Assembly (NCBI RefSeq): GCF_025717045.1
Contig: NZ_JAOVZN010000006.1
Location: forward strand, 274,269 to 338,268
Origin: Flavobacterium sp. SH_e
Lineage (GTDB): Bacteria > Bacteroidota > Bacteroidia > Flavobacteriales > Flavobacteriaceae
Direction: 5' to 3'
DNA: 64,000 nt
Shown here: piece by piece, positions 34,974 through 43,337 of the stretch
Layout of the letters: every line of letters starts with the position of its first letter
Numbering within the stretch: the stretch's first letter is position 1
The notes under the pieces: generated by a model
Databases searched by the model: none
Told to the model about the DNA's origin: nothing
The model's input: the letters and a program-made list of their open reading frames with translations, nothing else
Translations under genes and position numbers: made by a program

Positions 34974-35450
34974 TTATTTTATATAATCTTCTGCTTCGTA
35001 AGCATCAATAGGAAAATCTTCTTCAGTAACTGATTTATAAAAGAAAGTTCCAATACTCATTTTTAAGTCAATATAAATTTTGTCTAAATCTTCAATATTT
35101 TCTTCTTCCCAAAGGATATCATGAAAAAGATATCCGACATTTCCTGTTTTTGTATTTAAAACAATTGGATCGCCATTAAGACCAGAGCCAATAATTAATA
35201 AATTATGCTTGTAAATTTCTTTATTCTCTTCTTCGAGATTTTCTATTCTAATTCTATTTACGCAATTGAAATAAACATTTCCGAATTCAATTTCTTCTCT
35301 AAAAGAGAACGTTTTGAAAAAAACTATTACTTCTGAACATAAATCAATGCTTTCTAAAAACTCAATGGTTTTATCTGTTACTTTGATTACTTCAAAATCA
35401 AAATTTTGAATTTTTAAAGCTTTTTTAAAAAGAGATTCGTCTAAATCCAT
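34974..35450 (-). CDS. SMI1/KNR4-like (SUKH) protein inside the pigment cluster
   Basis: 158 residues, acidic. The stretch GDPIVLNTKTGNVGYLFHD (about 107-125) fits the SUKH superfamily, best known as immunity proteins against contact-dependent and other polymorphic toxins. No toxin gene is adjacent. It lies between an unrelated lipoprotein gene (12-base gap) and the half-size KS gene (three-base gap), all on the same strand. I see no reason for pigment synthesis to need it, so it may be cargo. The family call rests on a short motif. Confidence 0.6.
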   Translation of the reverse strand: MDLDESLFKKALKIQNFDFEVIKVTDKTIEFLESIDLCSEVIVFFKTFSFREEIEFGNVYFNCVNRIRIENLEEENKEIYKHNLLIIGSGLNGDPIVLNTKTGNVGYLFHDILWEEENIEDLDKIYIDLKMSIGTFFYKSVTEEDFPIDAYEAEDYIK

Positions 35451-35462
35451 GATGTCTGTTTT

Positions 35463-36146
35463 TTACGAATCCCAAGTATGAATAATTTTATTTACTTTCC
35501 ATTTCCCTGCCTTGTTTTCAATTAAAACAAGAAAACCTCTTCCGCATTTTCCACCGCCACATGAAGCGCCAGCTGATAAAATTCCTGATTTTTTTGTTTT
35601 ATCAAATTGAATTCTAGATATAAAAATAGTTCCAACAGGTATCAAAGAATTACTGTTATCGTTTAAGTTCCATTCTTTTTCATGAAGATACTTGGAAGTA
35701 CTTTCAAAACGAAACTTTTTATTATTCTTAAAAGGTTTTAAATCAAATTTAAATTCTTCACCTTCTTTTAAAGTGTCATACGCAAAGTTTGAAAGAACAA
35801 TTTCTTTAGAAATCATTTCTGTTTCAAAAGAACTAATTTTTCCAACTTGGTCATAGACACCTAATAAGATTCTTTTTTTAATGTTTTTTATGCTGTCTTT
35901 ATACTGTAAATATTTCTTTAATTCTGCAGCATGTCCTGTGGTATCTATTTTATTTGTTTTAGAACTAAATAATGGAGGAGGTGGTCCAAGCATCATTCTT
36001 CGATCCATATAAATAGAATCTACAATTTCGACAAAAACACTATTTAAAACCTCTTTTTCAAATTCAGATTTAGGCACTTCTTTCTTCTTACATCCAAAAG
36101 ATGAAAGAAGAACTAAAGTTATAAATATGAATTTTGATAGTTTCAT
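35463..36146 (-). CDS. Hypothetical lipoprotein inside the pigment cluster
   Basis: 227 residues with a clear lipoprotein signal (LLSSFGC, Cys at about 19). The mature part has no domain I recognise; a cysteine/glycine turn (ASCGGGKCGRGF) stands near residue 198, and the C-terminal strand pattern LVLIENKAGKWKVNKIIHTW is like NTF2-type or SnoaL-type ends. The gene starts one base after a KS gene and is followed by a SUKH-like gene. With that gene it forms a two-gene block that looks foreign to the pigment pathway. Confidence 0.65.
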   Translation of the reverse strand: MKLSKFIFITLVLLSSFGCKKKEVPKSEFEKEVLNSVFVEIVDSIYMDRRMMLGPPPPLFSSKTNKIDTTGHAAELKKYLQYKDSIKNIKKRILLGVYDQVGKISSFETEMISKEIVLSNFAYDTLKEGEEFKFDLKPFKNNKKFRFESTSKYLHEKEWNLNDNSNSLIPVGTIFISRIQFDKTKKSGILSAGASCGGGKCGRGFLVLIENKAGKWKVNKIIHTWDS

Positions 36147-36147
36147 C

Positions 36148-37287
36148 TTATTTCACTTTCTCAAAAATCACCGCCGTATTACAACCTCCAAATCCAGAAG
36201 CTGTTTTCAGGAAATATTCAATTTTCTTTTCTTCGTTTTTCTCAATAATATTAATTGGCTCGCTAACTCCAATTTCATCAAAACCTTTCGATTCAAGAAG
36301 CTTATTTTGATTAGCAGATTCTATCGCAATTACGGTTTCCAATAATCCCGAAGCACCTAAAGTATGACCGTAAAATCCTTTCAAACTATTAACTGGAACA
36401 TTTTGTAAATCTAAACGAGTTAGAGCAATCGCTTCCATTTCGTCATTATAAGGCGTTGCGGTTCCGTGTGCTGAAATATAATCTAATTTTCTGGCTTCAA
36501 TTTGAGCTTCTTTCAAAGCATTCTGAATACTTCTAAACAAACCTTCACCCGTTCTTGATGGACCCGAAATATGATTGGCATCGTTTATCGAACTGTCGCC
36601 AATCACTTTTATTTTAGCGTTTTTCGCTTCTGCCGAAACTAAAACAGCTGCAGTTGCTTCGCCTAAACTTACTCCAGTTCTGTTTTTAGAATACGGTTTG
36701 CAAGGCAGTTCGCTCATCGCTTGGAAAGCATTAAAACCAGACAAAACAAATTCTGAAACTTCATCGCCTGCAACTACAAAAATGTTGTCGTAAAGTTCAG
36801 ACTGAATCATTCTTTTGGCAACAGAAACTGCCAAAATTCCAGAAACGCAGGCATTTGAAACTACAATTGGCTGAGTTTGAAACTTGAAGAAATCGGCAAC
36901 GTTTTTAGCTAGAACATCTAAATGTGCGTTGTTGAAACTTTCTTCAGAATCATTTGCCAAAGCTGTGACATTTCCTTTCGTGGTAGAAAGTATAAAAGCA
37001 GTTTTTGAATTTAACGCTACTCCAGAATTTTTGATAATTGGCTCTAAAGCCAAAATCATCATTTTCTCTAAACGAGAATATTTTGTCTCAGTGCTGATTT
37101 TTGCAAAAGCACTGTTTATTTTTTCATCAGAAATAATCGAAGCGTAAAACGGATTCGGCATAAGAGAAACATCGTTATGAAGCTGAATTCCAGAATCACC
37201 ACGAAGAATGGCTTCAACATTTGATTCAACATCAAAACCTAAAGGCGTGATGCAATTTGTTTCTGTGATATATATTTCTCTTAACAT
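36148..37287 (-). CDS. Beta-ketoacyl-ACP synthase, second intact KS of the cluster
   Basis: 379 residues with complete catalytic residues: C147 in VSNACVSG, H274 in SAHGTATPYND, K303 and H308 in SLKGFYGHTLGASG. It is more divergent and shorter at the N-terminus than the main KS. In aryl-polyene systems one extra KS (ApeR) starts or primes chains with unusual acyl groups; this or the KS at 45524 could do so. It is preceded by a dispersed repeat and separated from the thioesterase gene by 102 bases, so it may begin a transcript. Confidence 0.88.
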   Translation of the reverse strand: MLREIYITETNCITPLGFDVESNVEAILRGDSGIQLHNDVSLMPNPFYASIISDEKINSAFAKISTETKYSRLEKMMILALEPIIKNSGVALNSKTAFILSTTKGNVTALANDSEESFNNAHLDVLAKNVADFFKFQTQPIVVSNACVSGILAVSVAKRMIQSELYDNIFVVAGDEVSEFVLSGFNAFQAMSELPCKPYSKNRTGVSLGEATAAVLVSAEAKNAKIKVIGDSSINDANHISGPSRTGEGLFRSIQNALKEAQIEARKLDYISAHGTATPYNDEMEAIALTRLDLQNVPVNSLKGFYGHTLGASGLLETVIAIESANQNKLLESKGFDEIGVSEPINIIEKNEEKKIEYFLKTASGFGGCNTAVIFEKVK

Positions 37288-37297
37288 TTTATGATTC

Positions 37298-37387
37298 TAA
37301 TTTCGTGAAATTTTTGCTTGCAGATTTGGCAGATTGAGCAGATTCCGATTTTAATTTTTTCTAATTCGTGAATTCGTGGCTAAAAAA
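37298..37387. repeat. Dispersed repeat, GCCACGAATT type (degenerate)
   Basis: The right end reads AATTCGTGAATTCGTGGC; the left end has only the decayed word TTTCGTGAAATTTTTGC. Between them GCAGATTTGGCAGATTGAG repeats a GCAGATT word also seen in the copy at 53324. It fills the gap between the KS and thioesterase genes. Confidence 0.6.
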
Positions 37388-37389
37388 CT

Positions 37390-37839
37390 TTATTTCAACA
37401 ACCCAACTTTCTTTTTCCATTCTTCATAAAAAGGAGGATTGGTCAGCATTAAATTTCCATCTTTATCTAAAAAAACCTGAGTGGTTTCTCCTGTGCAGGC
37501 CACTTCTCCTTTTTCGTCAATAATTTTAAAACGGTAAATCATTTTTGCTGCTGGAGTGTCAACAACCGTTGTTTCAATTGTTACCACATCGCCATAACGC
37601 AAAGACAATTTATGTTCGCAAGTCGATTTTACAATTGGCGTGGTATAACCCGTTTTGGCAATATCCAAATACGTAAGTCCGTGCTGGCGCCCAAATGCTT
37701 CTCGTCCATCTTCAAAATACGTGATATAATTGCCATGCCAAACAATTCCAAGCGGATCTGTTTCGTTAAAACGAATCCTAATTTCATGTGTAACGGTTAG
37801 ATCTGTAGCTTCTTTAAACTGCTCTTTTCTTTTTATCAT
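37390..37839 (-). CDS. YbgC/FadM-type acyl thioesterase
   Basis: 149-residue 4HBT hotdog protein. The active-site stretch FNETDPLGIVWHGNYITYFE (24-43) has the Asp and the GIVxHxxY pattern of YbgC/FadM thioesterases. It would release a finished or stalled acyl chain from ACP or CoA. Thioesterases of this type are standard in aryl-polyene clusters. The gene overlaps the end of the ABC permease gene by 26 bases; no later in-frame Met gives a complete domain, so the overlap is real. Confidence 0.87.
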   Translation of the reverse strand: MIKRKEQFKEATDLTVTHEIRIRFNETDPLGIVWHGNYITYFEDGREAFGRQHGLTYLDIAKTGYTTPIVKSTCEHKLSLRYGDVVTIETTVVDTPAAKMIYRFKIIDEKGEVACTGETTQVFLDKDGNLMLTNPPFYEEWKKKVGLLK

Positions 37840-39097
37840 AAAATAATGCGATGGAAGTGGTAATAATGAAAAACAAAAATAATAAACTTATTCTTGGTAT
37901 GATTTCGACGAAAGAAACGTTTCTAAGTAATACATCGTAAAAAGCTTCTAATCCCCAGTTCATTGGAGAAGATTTTGCGATATATTGCATGATTTTTGGC
38001 ATAGCAAAAACAGGAACCCAAACACCGCCAATCGCAGCTAAAATAATCACACTTGTCGCGCCAAAAGGAGCAGATTGTTCTTGCGTGCTGGCTACAGTTC
38101 CCAATAATATTCCGAATCCGATTGCTGCAAAACCTGAAAATAAGGCTACAACACTGGTCAAAAAGAAATGACCTTCAATATTTAAAGAAGGCAATCCGAT
38201 TGATGGAAATAAGAAAACGGCAACGGCAACCATCATATAAAACTGAATCATGCAAATGATCGAGTAGGTGATGGTTTTTCCAATAATCACCACTAAATTA
38301 GAAACCGGATTGGTTCTTAATCGAACAAAAGTTCCCTGTGATTTTTCTTTTACAATATTGATCGATAACGGAATGACAATAAAAAAGATTGCAAAAAGCG
38401 TCCACGCTGGAACATTATGCTGAACCGAATTCGGACGAACTTCTTTGTTGTTGATTCTCGGAATTATTTCTTTGAAAGTGATAAAATTCTTTTGTTCAAA
38501 ATCTATTGTTTCTTCTCCGAGTTGTTTTTGAAAAGTAGAATAAATCGATTTGGTTTCAATCTGCGAAATCATTTTGTCAATCGAACTCATAACGGCATTT
38601 TTGAAACTCATCTGAACCGCTGGATCAAAATACAGTTTTACTTCTTTTTCTTTAATGACGCGCTGGGGTTCGGCAGCTGTTGTACTATCGGTCAAACCTA
38701 AATTGCTGACGATTTTCTCTACATTCTGATTCACTTTTTCCTGTAAATCTGAACTTAAGTTTTCTGGAATTACAATTGCCAATTGAAATTTTCCTTTGTA
38801 CACATTTTCTTTGGCAATTTCTTCGGTAATCGGTGTATTGTCAATTTGTGTTACAACAGTAAAATATTTGCTCTTTTCTAAATTTTCAAAAACAGTTTTA
38901 GAAACAGAACCTTTGTCATTATCGACCAAAAGTATCTGAAGTTTAGAATCGGTTACGGCTTTAAAAGTGCTGTCCTGAATTAAGGTTACGGCAATGACCA
39001 AAACCAAAGGCATGACAAATAAAATAATCAGTCCGCCTAAATCTCTTTTTAGCAAAAGGAATTCTTTTACTACCGACATCCAAATTTTATATATCAT
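37814..39097 (-). CDS. ABC-2 type transporter permease
   Basis: 427 residues. One N-terminal helix (about 20-40), a large external domain (45-220) and five C-terminal helices, as in YhhJ/DrrB-like ABC-2 permeases. It overlaps the ATPase gene by 11 bases and the thioesterase gene by 26, so the set is translated as a unit. Together with the ATPase it should export a hydrophobic product. The cluster thus has two exporters, this pair and the MMPL protein, perhaps one for the aryl polyene and one for the dialkylresorcinol or an assembly intermediate. Confidence 0.86.
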   Translation of the reverse strand: MIYKIWMSVVKEFLLLKRDLGGLIILFVMPLVLVIAVTLIQDSTFKAVTDSKLQILLVDNDKGSVSKTVFENLEKSKYFTVVTQIDNTPITEEIAKENVYKGKFQLAIVIPENLSSDLQEKVNQNVEKIVSNLGLTDSTTAAEPQRVIKEKEVKLYFDPAVQMSFKNAVMSSIDKMISQIETKSIYSTFQKQLGEETIDFEQKNFITFKEIIPRINNKEVRPNSVQHNVPAWTLFAIFFIVIPLSINIVKEKSQGTFVRLRTNPVSNLVVIIGKTITYSIICMIQFYMMVAVAVFLFPSIGLPSLNIEGHFFLTSVVALFSGFAAIGFGILLGTVASTQEQSAPFGATSVIILAAIGGVWVPVFAMPKIMQYIAKSSPMNWGLEAFYDVLLRNVSFVEIIPRISLLFLFFIITTSIALFYDKKKRAV

Positions 39098-39839
39098 CTC
39101 TCAACGCTTTACCGGTTAATGAAATAAAAACATCTTCGAGATTTCGAGCATCTTTTGTAGATTCAATTAATGCCGACGGAGTGTCTTGCGCATAAATTTG
39201 TCCTTGGTCTAAAATTGCAATTTGCGAACAGAAATCTTCGGCTTCAGCCAAATGATGGGAGGTATAAATAATAGTCGTTCCGTTTTGGTTTAACACTTTC
39301 AAATAATCGATAATGGCAGTTTTAGAATGTACATCGACACCAACGGTTGGCTCATCCAAAAACAAAACTTTCGGATTATGCAGAATTCCTGCTATCAGGT
39401 TTACACGGCGTTTCATTCCGCCCGAGAAAGTTTGAACTTGTTTATCGGCAAATTTTAATAAACCCAAAAGATCTAGCGTTTCGATTACTTTATCTTTTAA
39501 ATCAGAACCTTTCAAACCATACATACTTCCAAAATAAAGCAGATTTTCTCTGGCAGTTAAAGTGGGATACAAAGCATATTCTTGAGGAACAACGCCTATG
39601 ATTTTTTTAATTTTTGAAGCCTGATGCTGATAGTCGAAACCATCAATGGTAAAATGCCCCGAAGTTGGTTTTACCAATCCGCAAAGCATGGAAATTAAGG
39701 TTGTTTTTCCGGCACCGTTTGGACCGAGCAAGCCAAAAATCTGACCTTCATTTATATTTAGCGAAACATTGTTCAAAGAATACATTTCTGCATTTTTGTA
39801 CTTTTTCGAAAGGGATTCTATTTGAATGATAGACTGCAA
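39087..39839 (-). CDS. ABC transporter ATP-binding protein
   Basis: 250 residues with all ABC motifs: Walker A GPNGAGKTT (39-47), signature TFSGGMKRR, Walker B VLFLDEPTVGVD and the switch histidine in YTSHHLAEAE. It belongs to the DrrA/CcmA-like branch that serves drug and lipid exporters. The start is TTG; there is no ATG before the conserved IESLSKKYKN region. It lies 10 bases after the BtrH-like gene and overlaps its permease. Confidence 0.93.
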   Translation of the reverse strand: MQSIIQIESLSKKYKNAEMYSLNNVSLNINEGQIFGLLGPNGAGKTTLISMLCGLVKPTSGHFTIDGFDYQHQASKIKKIIGVVPQEYALYPTLTARENLLYFGSMYGLKGSDLKDKVIETLDLLGLLKFADKQVQTFSGGMKRRVNLIAGILHNPKVLFLDEPTVGVDVHSKTAIIDYLKVLNQNGTTIIYTSHHLAEAEDFCSQIAILDQGQIYAQDTPSALIESTKDARNLEDVFISLTGKALRDDI

Positions 39840-39849
39840 AATAGTGTTT

Positions 39850-40848
39850 TTAGCTGATCGCTTTTTTTAGTTTTTTGAAAAAGATCTCTTCTCTATTGGC
39901 AATGTCCAAAAGTTCATCGGCAATAGTATTGTAGGCATCTTCTTTGGCACTTCTATTTTTGTAAATTCTTGAAGCTTCAACAGCAAAATCACGCCATGAA
40001 TCTCCAATTTTGGTCATTTCTTTAGAAAGTGTTTTTAATTCTTCGTTATTCAAAATAACCGAAGCTTCCTGTAAAAATGCCGCATATATAAAACGGAAAC
40101 CGCCGCCGCCAGTTCCAATTTCTTCTTGCATACGAACCATTTGCGCCAAATAATGATTGGCTTTTCTAACGCCATGTTTTGCAGGCCATTTTCGAATCTG
40201 GCGAGAAACCATTTTGATGCCGCGAACACCAACAATTGGCATTGGCGCAAGCATATCACGACATGTATTTTTGATTCCTTTAATGATGGCGCTTTTTAAA
40301 TCAACTTCTTTTGGAATCTGAATTGGATAGTACATTTGTCCTCGAGGTGCAAAAGCTCCTTTGGCAAAACGTACTTTATTCATGTCTTCGTAAGTTAAAG
40401 TCGTAACGGTTTCCATTACAGGATCGCTCACTAAATATTCGGTTTCGGTTTTTCCGTAAACGACTAAATTGTGCGCGTTGAAATGAAAACGATATTCGTC
40501 AGGAAAATAACTTAAGTTGTAAACGCCAACTTGTAATCCAGTTGGGATATTATTTTTTAAATTTTCGTCTAAAGCTTTATTCGCATTTGCTATAGAAGAA
40601 AATTTTTGTCTTTTTATTTTTAAATTTAAACGGGTCGCAACTTTATTGAAAATCTGTCCAGGCAAAGTTCTGTAACTGATTGCTGGTGCATGATTCACTT
40701 TTATAAAAGGCAGATATACAAAAAACAACCCTGAGCCAATACCAAAAACCATCGGTTCGCTAATGTTTAGTCCGCTATTTTTTAGCAGATTTGACGCTAC
40801 TCCATTCTCGCAATGAGCAGACTGATGATGTGTGAAAGTTAATTCCAT
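39850..40848 (-). CDS. BtrH-N-domain (DUF4872-type) putative acyltransferase
   Basis: 332 residues. The N-terminal half resembles the BtrH N-terminal domain: H12-C13 in SAHCENGVASNLL looks like the cysteine nucleophile of a papain-like fold, and the NAHNLVVYGKTETEYLVSDP strand carries a partner histidine/aspartate. BtrH moves an acyl chain from an ACP to an amine in butirosin synthesis. The C-terminal half is helical. In a flexirubin cluster this is an attractive candidate for making the ester between the aryl-polyene acid and the dialkylresorcinol. It follows the small unknown gene by zero bases. Confidence 0.75.
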   Translation of the reverse strand: MELTFTHHQSAHCENGVASNLLKNSGLNISEPMVFGIGSGLFFVYLPFIKVNHAPAISYRTLPGQIFNKVATRLNLKIKRQKFSSIANANKALDENLKNNIPTGLQVGVYNLSYFPDEYRFHFNAHNLVVYGKTETEYLVSDPVMETVTTLTYEDMNKVRFAKGAFAPRGQMYYPIQIPKEVDLKSAIIKGIKNTCRDMLAPMPIVGVRGIKMVSRQIRKWPAKHGVRKANHYLAQMVRMQEEIGTGGGGFRFIYAAFLQEASVILNNEELKTLSKEMTKIGDSWRDFAVEASRIYKNRSAKEDAYNTIADELLDIANREEIFFKKLKKAIS

Positions 40849-41253
40849 TTATTTGGTAATGCTGTTTTTTAATTCTTCGATTGAAATTCCAAATGTATCG
40901 GCATATTTCTGTAAAATCTTATCGCTTAAAGTTGCGAAAACACTAGGTTTAAAATGTCTTTTTACGCGCCATTTCCAAAACCCGACGTAACTGGATAATA
41001 TGTTAAGATCCATTTTATTGGCTTCCATAAAATACACAATCGGACTTACTTCGCCGTTTAAAACCTGCTGTTTCGCATCGGAAATTCTTTCGTTTATTTC
41101 GTCAATAGAATTTGAAAGTGCTATCGTTTTAGGTTCCCAGCCCGTACTTAATGTTGTGGTATAATTACCATTTTCATCTGTTGCGTACAAAAGTTCTTTA
41201 ACGTTGTTTTTCGTTAAGTTACTTTGATCCTGAGGTACTTTATCTTTTTCCAT
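40849..41253 (-). CDS. Conserved hypothetical protein next to the BtrH-like gene
   Basis: 134 residues, soluble and mostly helical, with no signal peptide. I know no domain for it. The central part reads VSPIVYFMEANKMDLNILSS, and a helical C-terminus follows (RHFKPSVFATLSDKILQKYA). Its stop codon touches the start of the BtrH-like gene, and it follows the second hotdog gene by 29 bases, so it is in the same transcript. A small helper or adaptor of the acyltransferase is possible. Confidence 0.7.
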   Translation of the reverse strand: MEKDKVPQDQSNLTKNNVKELLYATDENGNYTTTLSTGWEPKTIALSNSIDEINERISDAKQQVLNGEVSPIVYFMEANKMDLNILSSYVGFWKWRVKRHFKPSVFATLSDKILQKYADTFGISIEELKNSITK

Positions 41254-41282
41254 TACCTAGTTATTATTTTCAAGTGGAATTG

Positions 41283-41747
41283 TTACGAAACCGAAATTGT
41301 TTTCTGAATAAACAAGTTAATTTCGCATTCTAAGAGTATCTGTTCTCCAAGTAAGCTTTTGCAGCTCATGGTACATAAAGTGTAGTCGTCTCCAGTAAAT
41401 TTAGAAACCAAATCGGCTTTGGTTATGATAGAATCACCGACTTTTGGAAGCGCATGAATTTTTACGTTTTTTAAAGCGCTGATAAATCCAATTACATTTA
41501 TGTTTTCATTTTCTATTCCGTTGTCGTCAAAAAAATATTTTTTTCCAACAATAGCCGAACAAGTCTGAGCGGTATTTTCGATTAGACCTGCTTCATTAAA
41601 AACACTATTCTGAACAAAAATATTGTCTTCTTTGATCAAGAATATAGTTTCTACAAAGTTGGCATCAATATCCAAAATCAAATCCACCATAAGCATTGGC
41701 GCTCGGTGCGGTAAATAATTTTGTATGTCAACAGCAGTAGCTTTCAT
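41283..41747 (-). CDS. ApeP-like hotdog dehydratase subunit (Glu kept, HFPG lost), copy 2
   Basis: 154 residues. It begins like FabZ (YLPHRAPMLMVDLIL), but the HFPG site is absent: the region reads NIFVQNSVFNEAGLIENTAQ, where only the acidic residue E57 is kept. It follows the first ApeP-like gene by eight bases. Such subunits need a partner that provides the histidine. It most likely forms a mixed dimer with the HFPG protein at 28521 and dehydrates 3-hydroxyacyl-ACP, either in polyene growth or in making the resorcinol side chains. Confidence 0.82.
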   Translation of the reverse strand: MKATAVDIQNYLPHRAPMLMVDLILDIDANFVETIFLIKEDNIFVQNSVFNEAGLIENTAQTCSAIVGKKYFFDDNGIENENINVIGFISALKNVKIHALPKVGDSIITKADLVSKFTGDDYTLCTMSCKSLLGEQILLECEINLFIQKTISVS

Positions 41748-41755
41748 TATGGTTT

Positions 41756-42187
41756 TTATTTTGCCAAAACAGTTTTCATTTGTCCTCTGGCAATTTCTTC
41801 ATTGTTCAAAGTCGTCACAATATCGACCAAAGTGATTCCAGCAAATTCCTGTAGAATTGTTACTTCAGACTGAATGTTGTCGTTAACGTTTGGAAGTTTC
41901 TTAATTTCAATCTCTTTAATAGAACCGATATAGCCTGTTGGAGCAATTTCGTTTCTCAAAAAATATTGATATCCCGTATGCAATGCCACAGATTGTGCCA
42001 TGTGTTCTATTAATCCAGCTTCAAGAAAAGTATTTTCAGCAACAAAAATATTATCGCGTTGAATTTCTAAACCAGCAACCAAAGAAGTTTCAGAATAAGA
42101 TTGCATAGCATCTACCATCACAAAAGGGAACTTTTGCGGTAATAAACTTTCTACCATTTCTTTTTCTAGAAGTGCCATTGTTTCCAT
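41756..42187 (-). CDS. ApeP-like hotdog dehydratase subunit (Glu kept, HFPG lost), copy 1
   Basis: 143 residues from the ATG at 42187, which overlaps the darB stop codon by one base (TAATG), a sign of coupled translation. The longer in-frame TTG start at 42193 is less likely. After the FabZ-like start (LLPQKFPFVMVDAM) the region of the catalytic site reads NIFVAENTFLEAGLIEHMAQ, with the acidic residue kept (GLIEH) and the histidine of HFPG missing. Role: one half of a two-subunit 3-hydroxyacyl-ACP dehydratase. Two such subunits in tandem suggest separate partners or separate pathways. Confidence 0.84.
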   Translation of the reverse strand: METMALLEKEMVESLLPQKFPFVMVDAMQSYSETSLVAGLEIQRDNIFVAENTFLEAGLIEHMAQSVALHTGYQYFLRNEIAPTGYIGSIKEIEIKKLPNVNDNIQSEVTILQEFAGITLVDIVTTLNNEEIARGQMKTVLAK

Positions 42188-43320
42188 TAGCAAACAGTTA
42201 AATATGCATAAGCAAAAGAAAATCTTCCGCTTTCTGGAACAGATAATAAAATTTTATCTCCTTTTTTCAAATTCCCTGAATTCAATAATTCTTCAAGAGC
42301 TAGGTAAATAGAAGCAGAACCTACATTTCCAACTCGAGAAAGATTCATGAACCATTTGTCATCGCTCATTCCGATACCTTTTTCTGTCAATCCTTTTTTT
42401 AGTCCTTCAACAAAAAAGTTTGAAGAAACGTGAGGAATGAAATAAGTAATATCTTCCGATTTAATATTGTTTTTATCCATAGCGTCTTTCATGCTTTCAG
42501 CACCTTTTGACAGGATAAATTCATCTAATAATTTAACGTCTTGTTTTATTGAGAAAACAGATTCGTTTAGCCATTGTTCTGGAGAATAATCGCTCCAGCC
42601 TTTAATTTCTCCATTTTCCAATTTATCACCTCCCGCATACATGCAAGTTTCCAATTCGTACGCATACGAAAAAGCTTCCATCCATTCGATTTTTAGCGAA
42701 ATAGGTCCTCTTGGTTTATTTTCTAATAAAAAAGCTCCAGCACCATCAGACAACATCCAACGAAGGAAATCTTTTTTGAACGCAATAATTGGCTGTTCTT
42801 CAAGGCTTTTTAAATTATCAGCCTCGTGATTGTATTTTTGGGCATTCAGCCAGGTAGAAACTTTTTCAGATCCTGTGCAGATTGCATTTTTTGAATTTCC
42901 AGATTTTATAGAAAGAAAGCCAAATTTAAGAGAGTTCATTCCGGCACAGCAAACTCCTGTTGAAGAGTTTAATTCCACGGATTTATTTTTTAAAAGACCG
43001 TGAACCATCGCAGCATGCGAAGGCAGAAAAATGTCGGGAGTTGAGGTCCCACATGAAAGTACTTCTACATCTTGAGGCGTAAAATTTTCGTCGAATAACG
43101 GTAAAATGGCATTTTTGGTTAATTCGGCATTGCTGTGAGTGCTTTTTCCTTCTTTATCAACAGCGTAATATCGGCTTGTAATTTTATTATTGCGCAAAAT
43201 AATACGTCTTGCTTTAGAAGCAGTATCATTGATAAGGCCTAGATAGGCTTCCATTTCGTCATTTGAAACGGCTTCGTTTGGCAAATATTTTGCAGCTTTT
43301 GTAATATATACTTCAAACAT
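42187..43320 (-). CDS. darB: Dialkylresorcinol ketosynthase DarB
   Basis: 377-residue FabH-like ketosynthase with Cys-His-Asn triad: C125 in GVCCAGMNS, H297 in FIPHVSS and N332 in SRVGNVGSAS. DarB condenses a beta-ketoacyl thioester with an enoyl thioester, the first step to 2,5-dialkylcyclohexane-1,3-diones. DarA then aromatises these to dialkylresorcinols, the lipid half of flexirubins. It lies 17 bases after darA, as in other Bacteroidota clusters. The KS family and the darA neighbour make this call strong. Confidence 0.93.
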   Translation of the reverse strand: MFEVYITKAAKYLPNEAVSNDEMEAYLGLINDTASKARRIILRNNKITSRYYAVDKEGKSTHSNAELTKNAILPLFDENFTPQDVEVLSCGTSTPDIFLPSHAAMVHGLLKNKSVELNSSTGVCCAGMNSLKFGFLSIKSGNSKNAICTGSEKVSTWLNAQKYNHEADNLKSLEEQPIIAFKKDFLRWMLSDGAGAFLLENKPRGPISLKIEWMEAFSYAYELETCMYAGGDKLENGEIKGWSDYSPEQWLNESVFSIKQDVKLLDEFILSKGAESMKDAMDKNNIKSEDITYFIPHVSSNFFVEGLKKGLTEKGIGMSDDKWFMNLSRVGNVGSASIYLALEELLNSGNLKKGDKILLSVPESGRFSFAYAYLTVC

Positions 43321-43337
43321 AATTTAAATTTCGTCTT

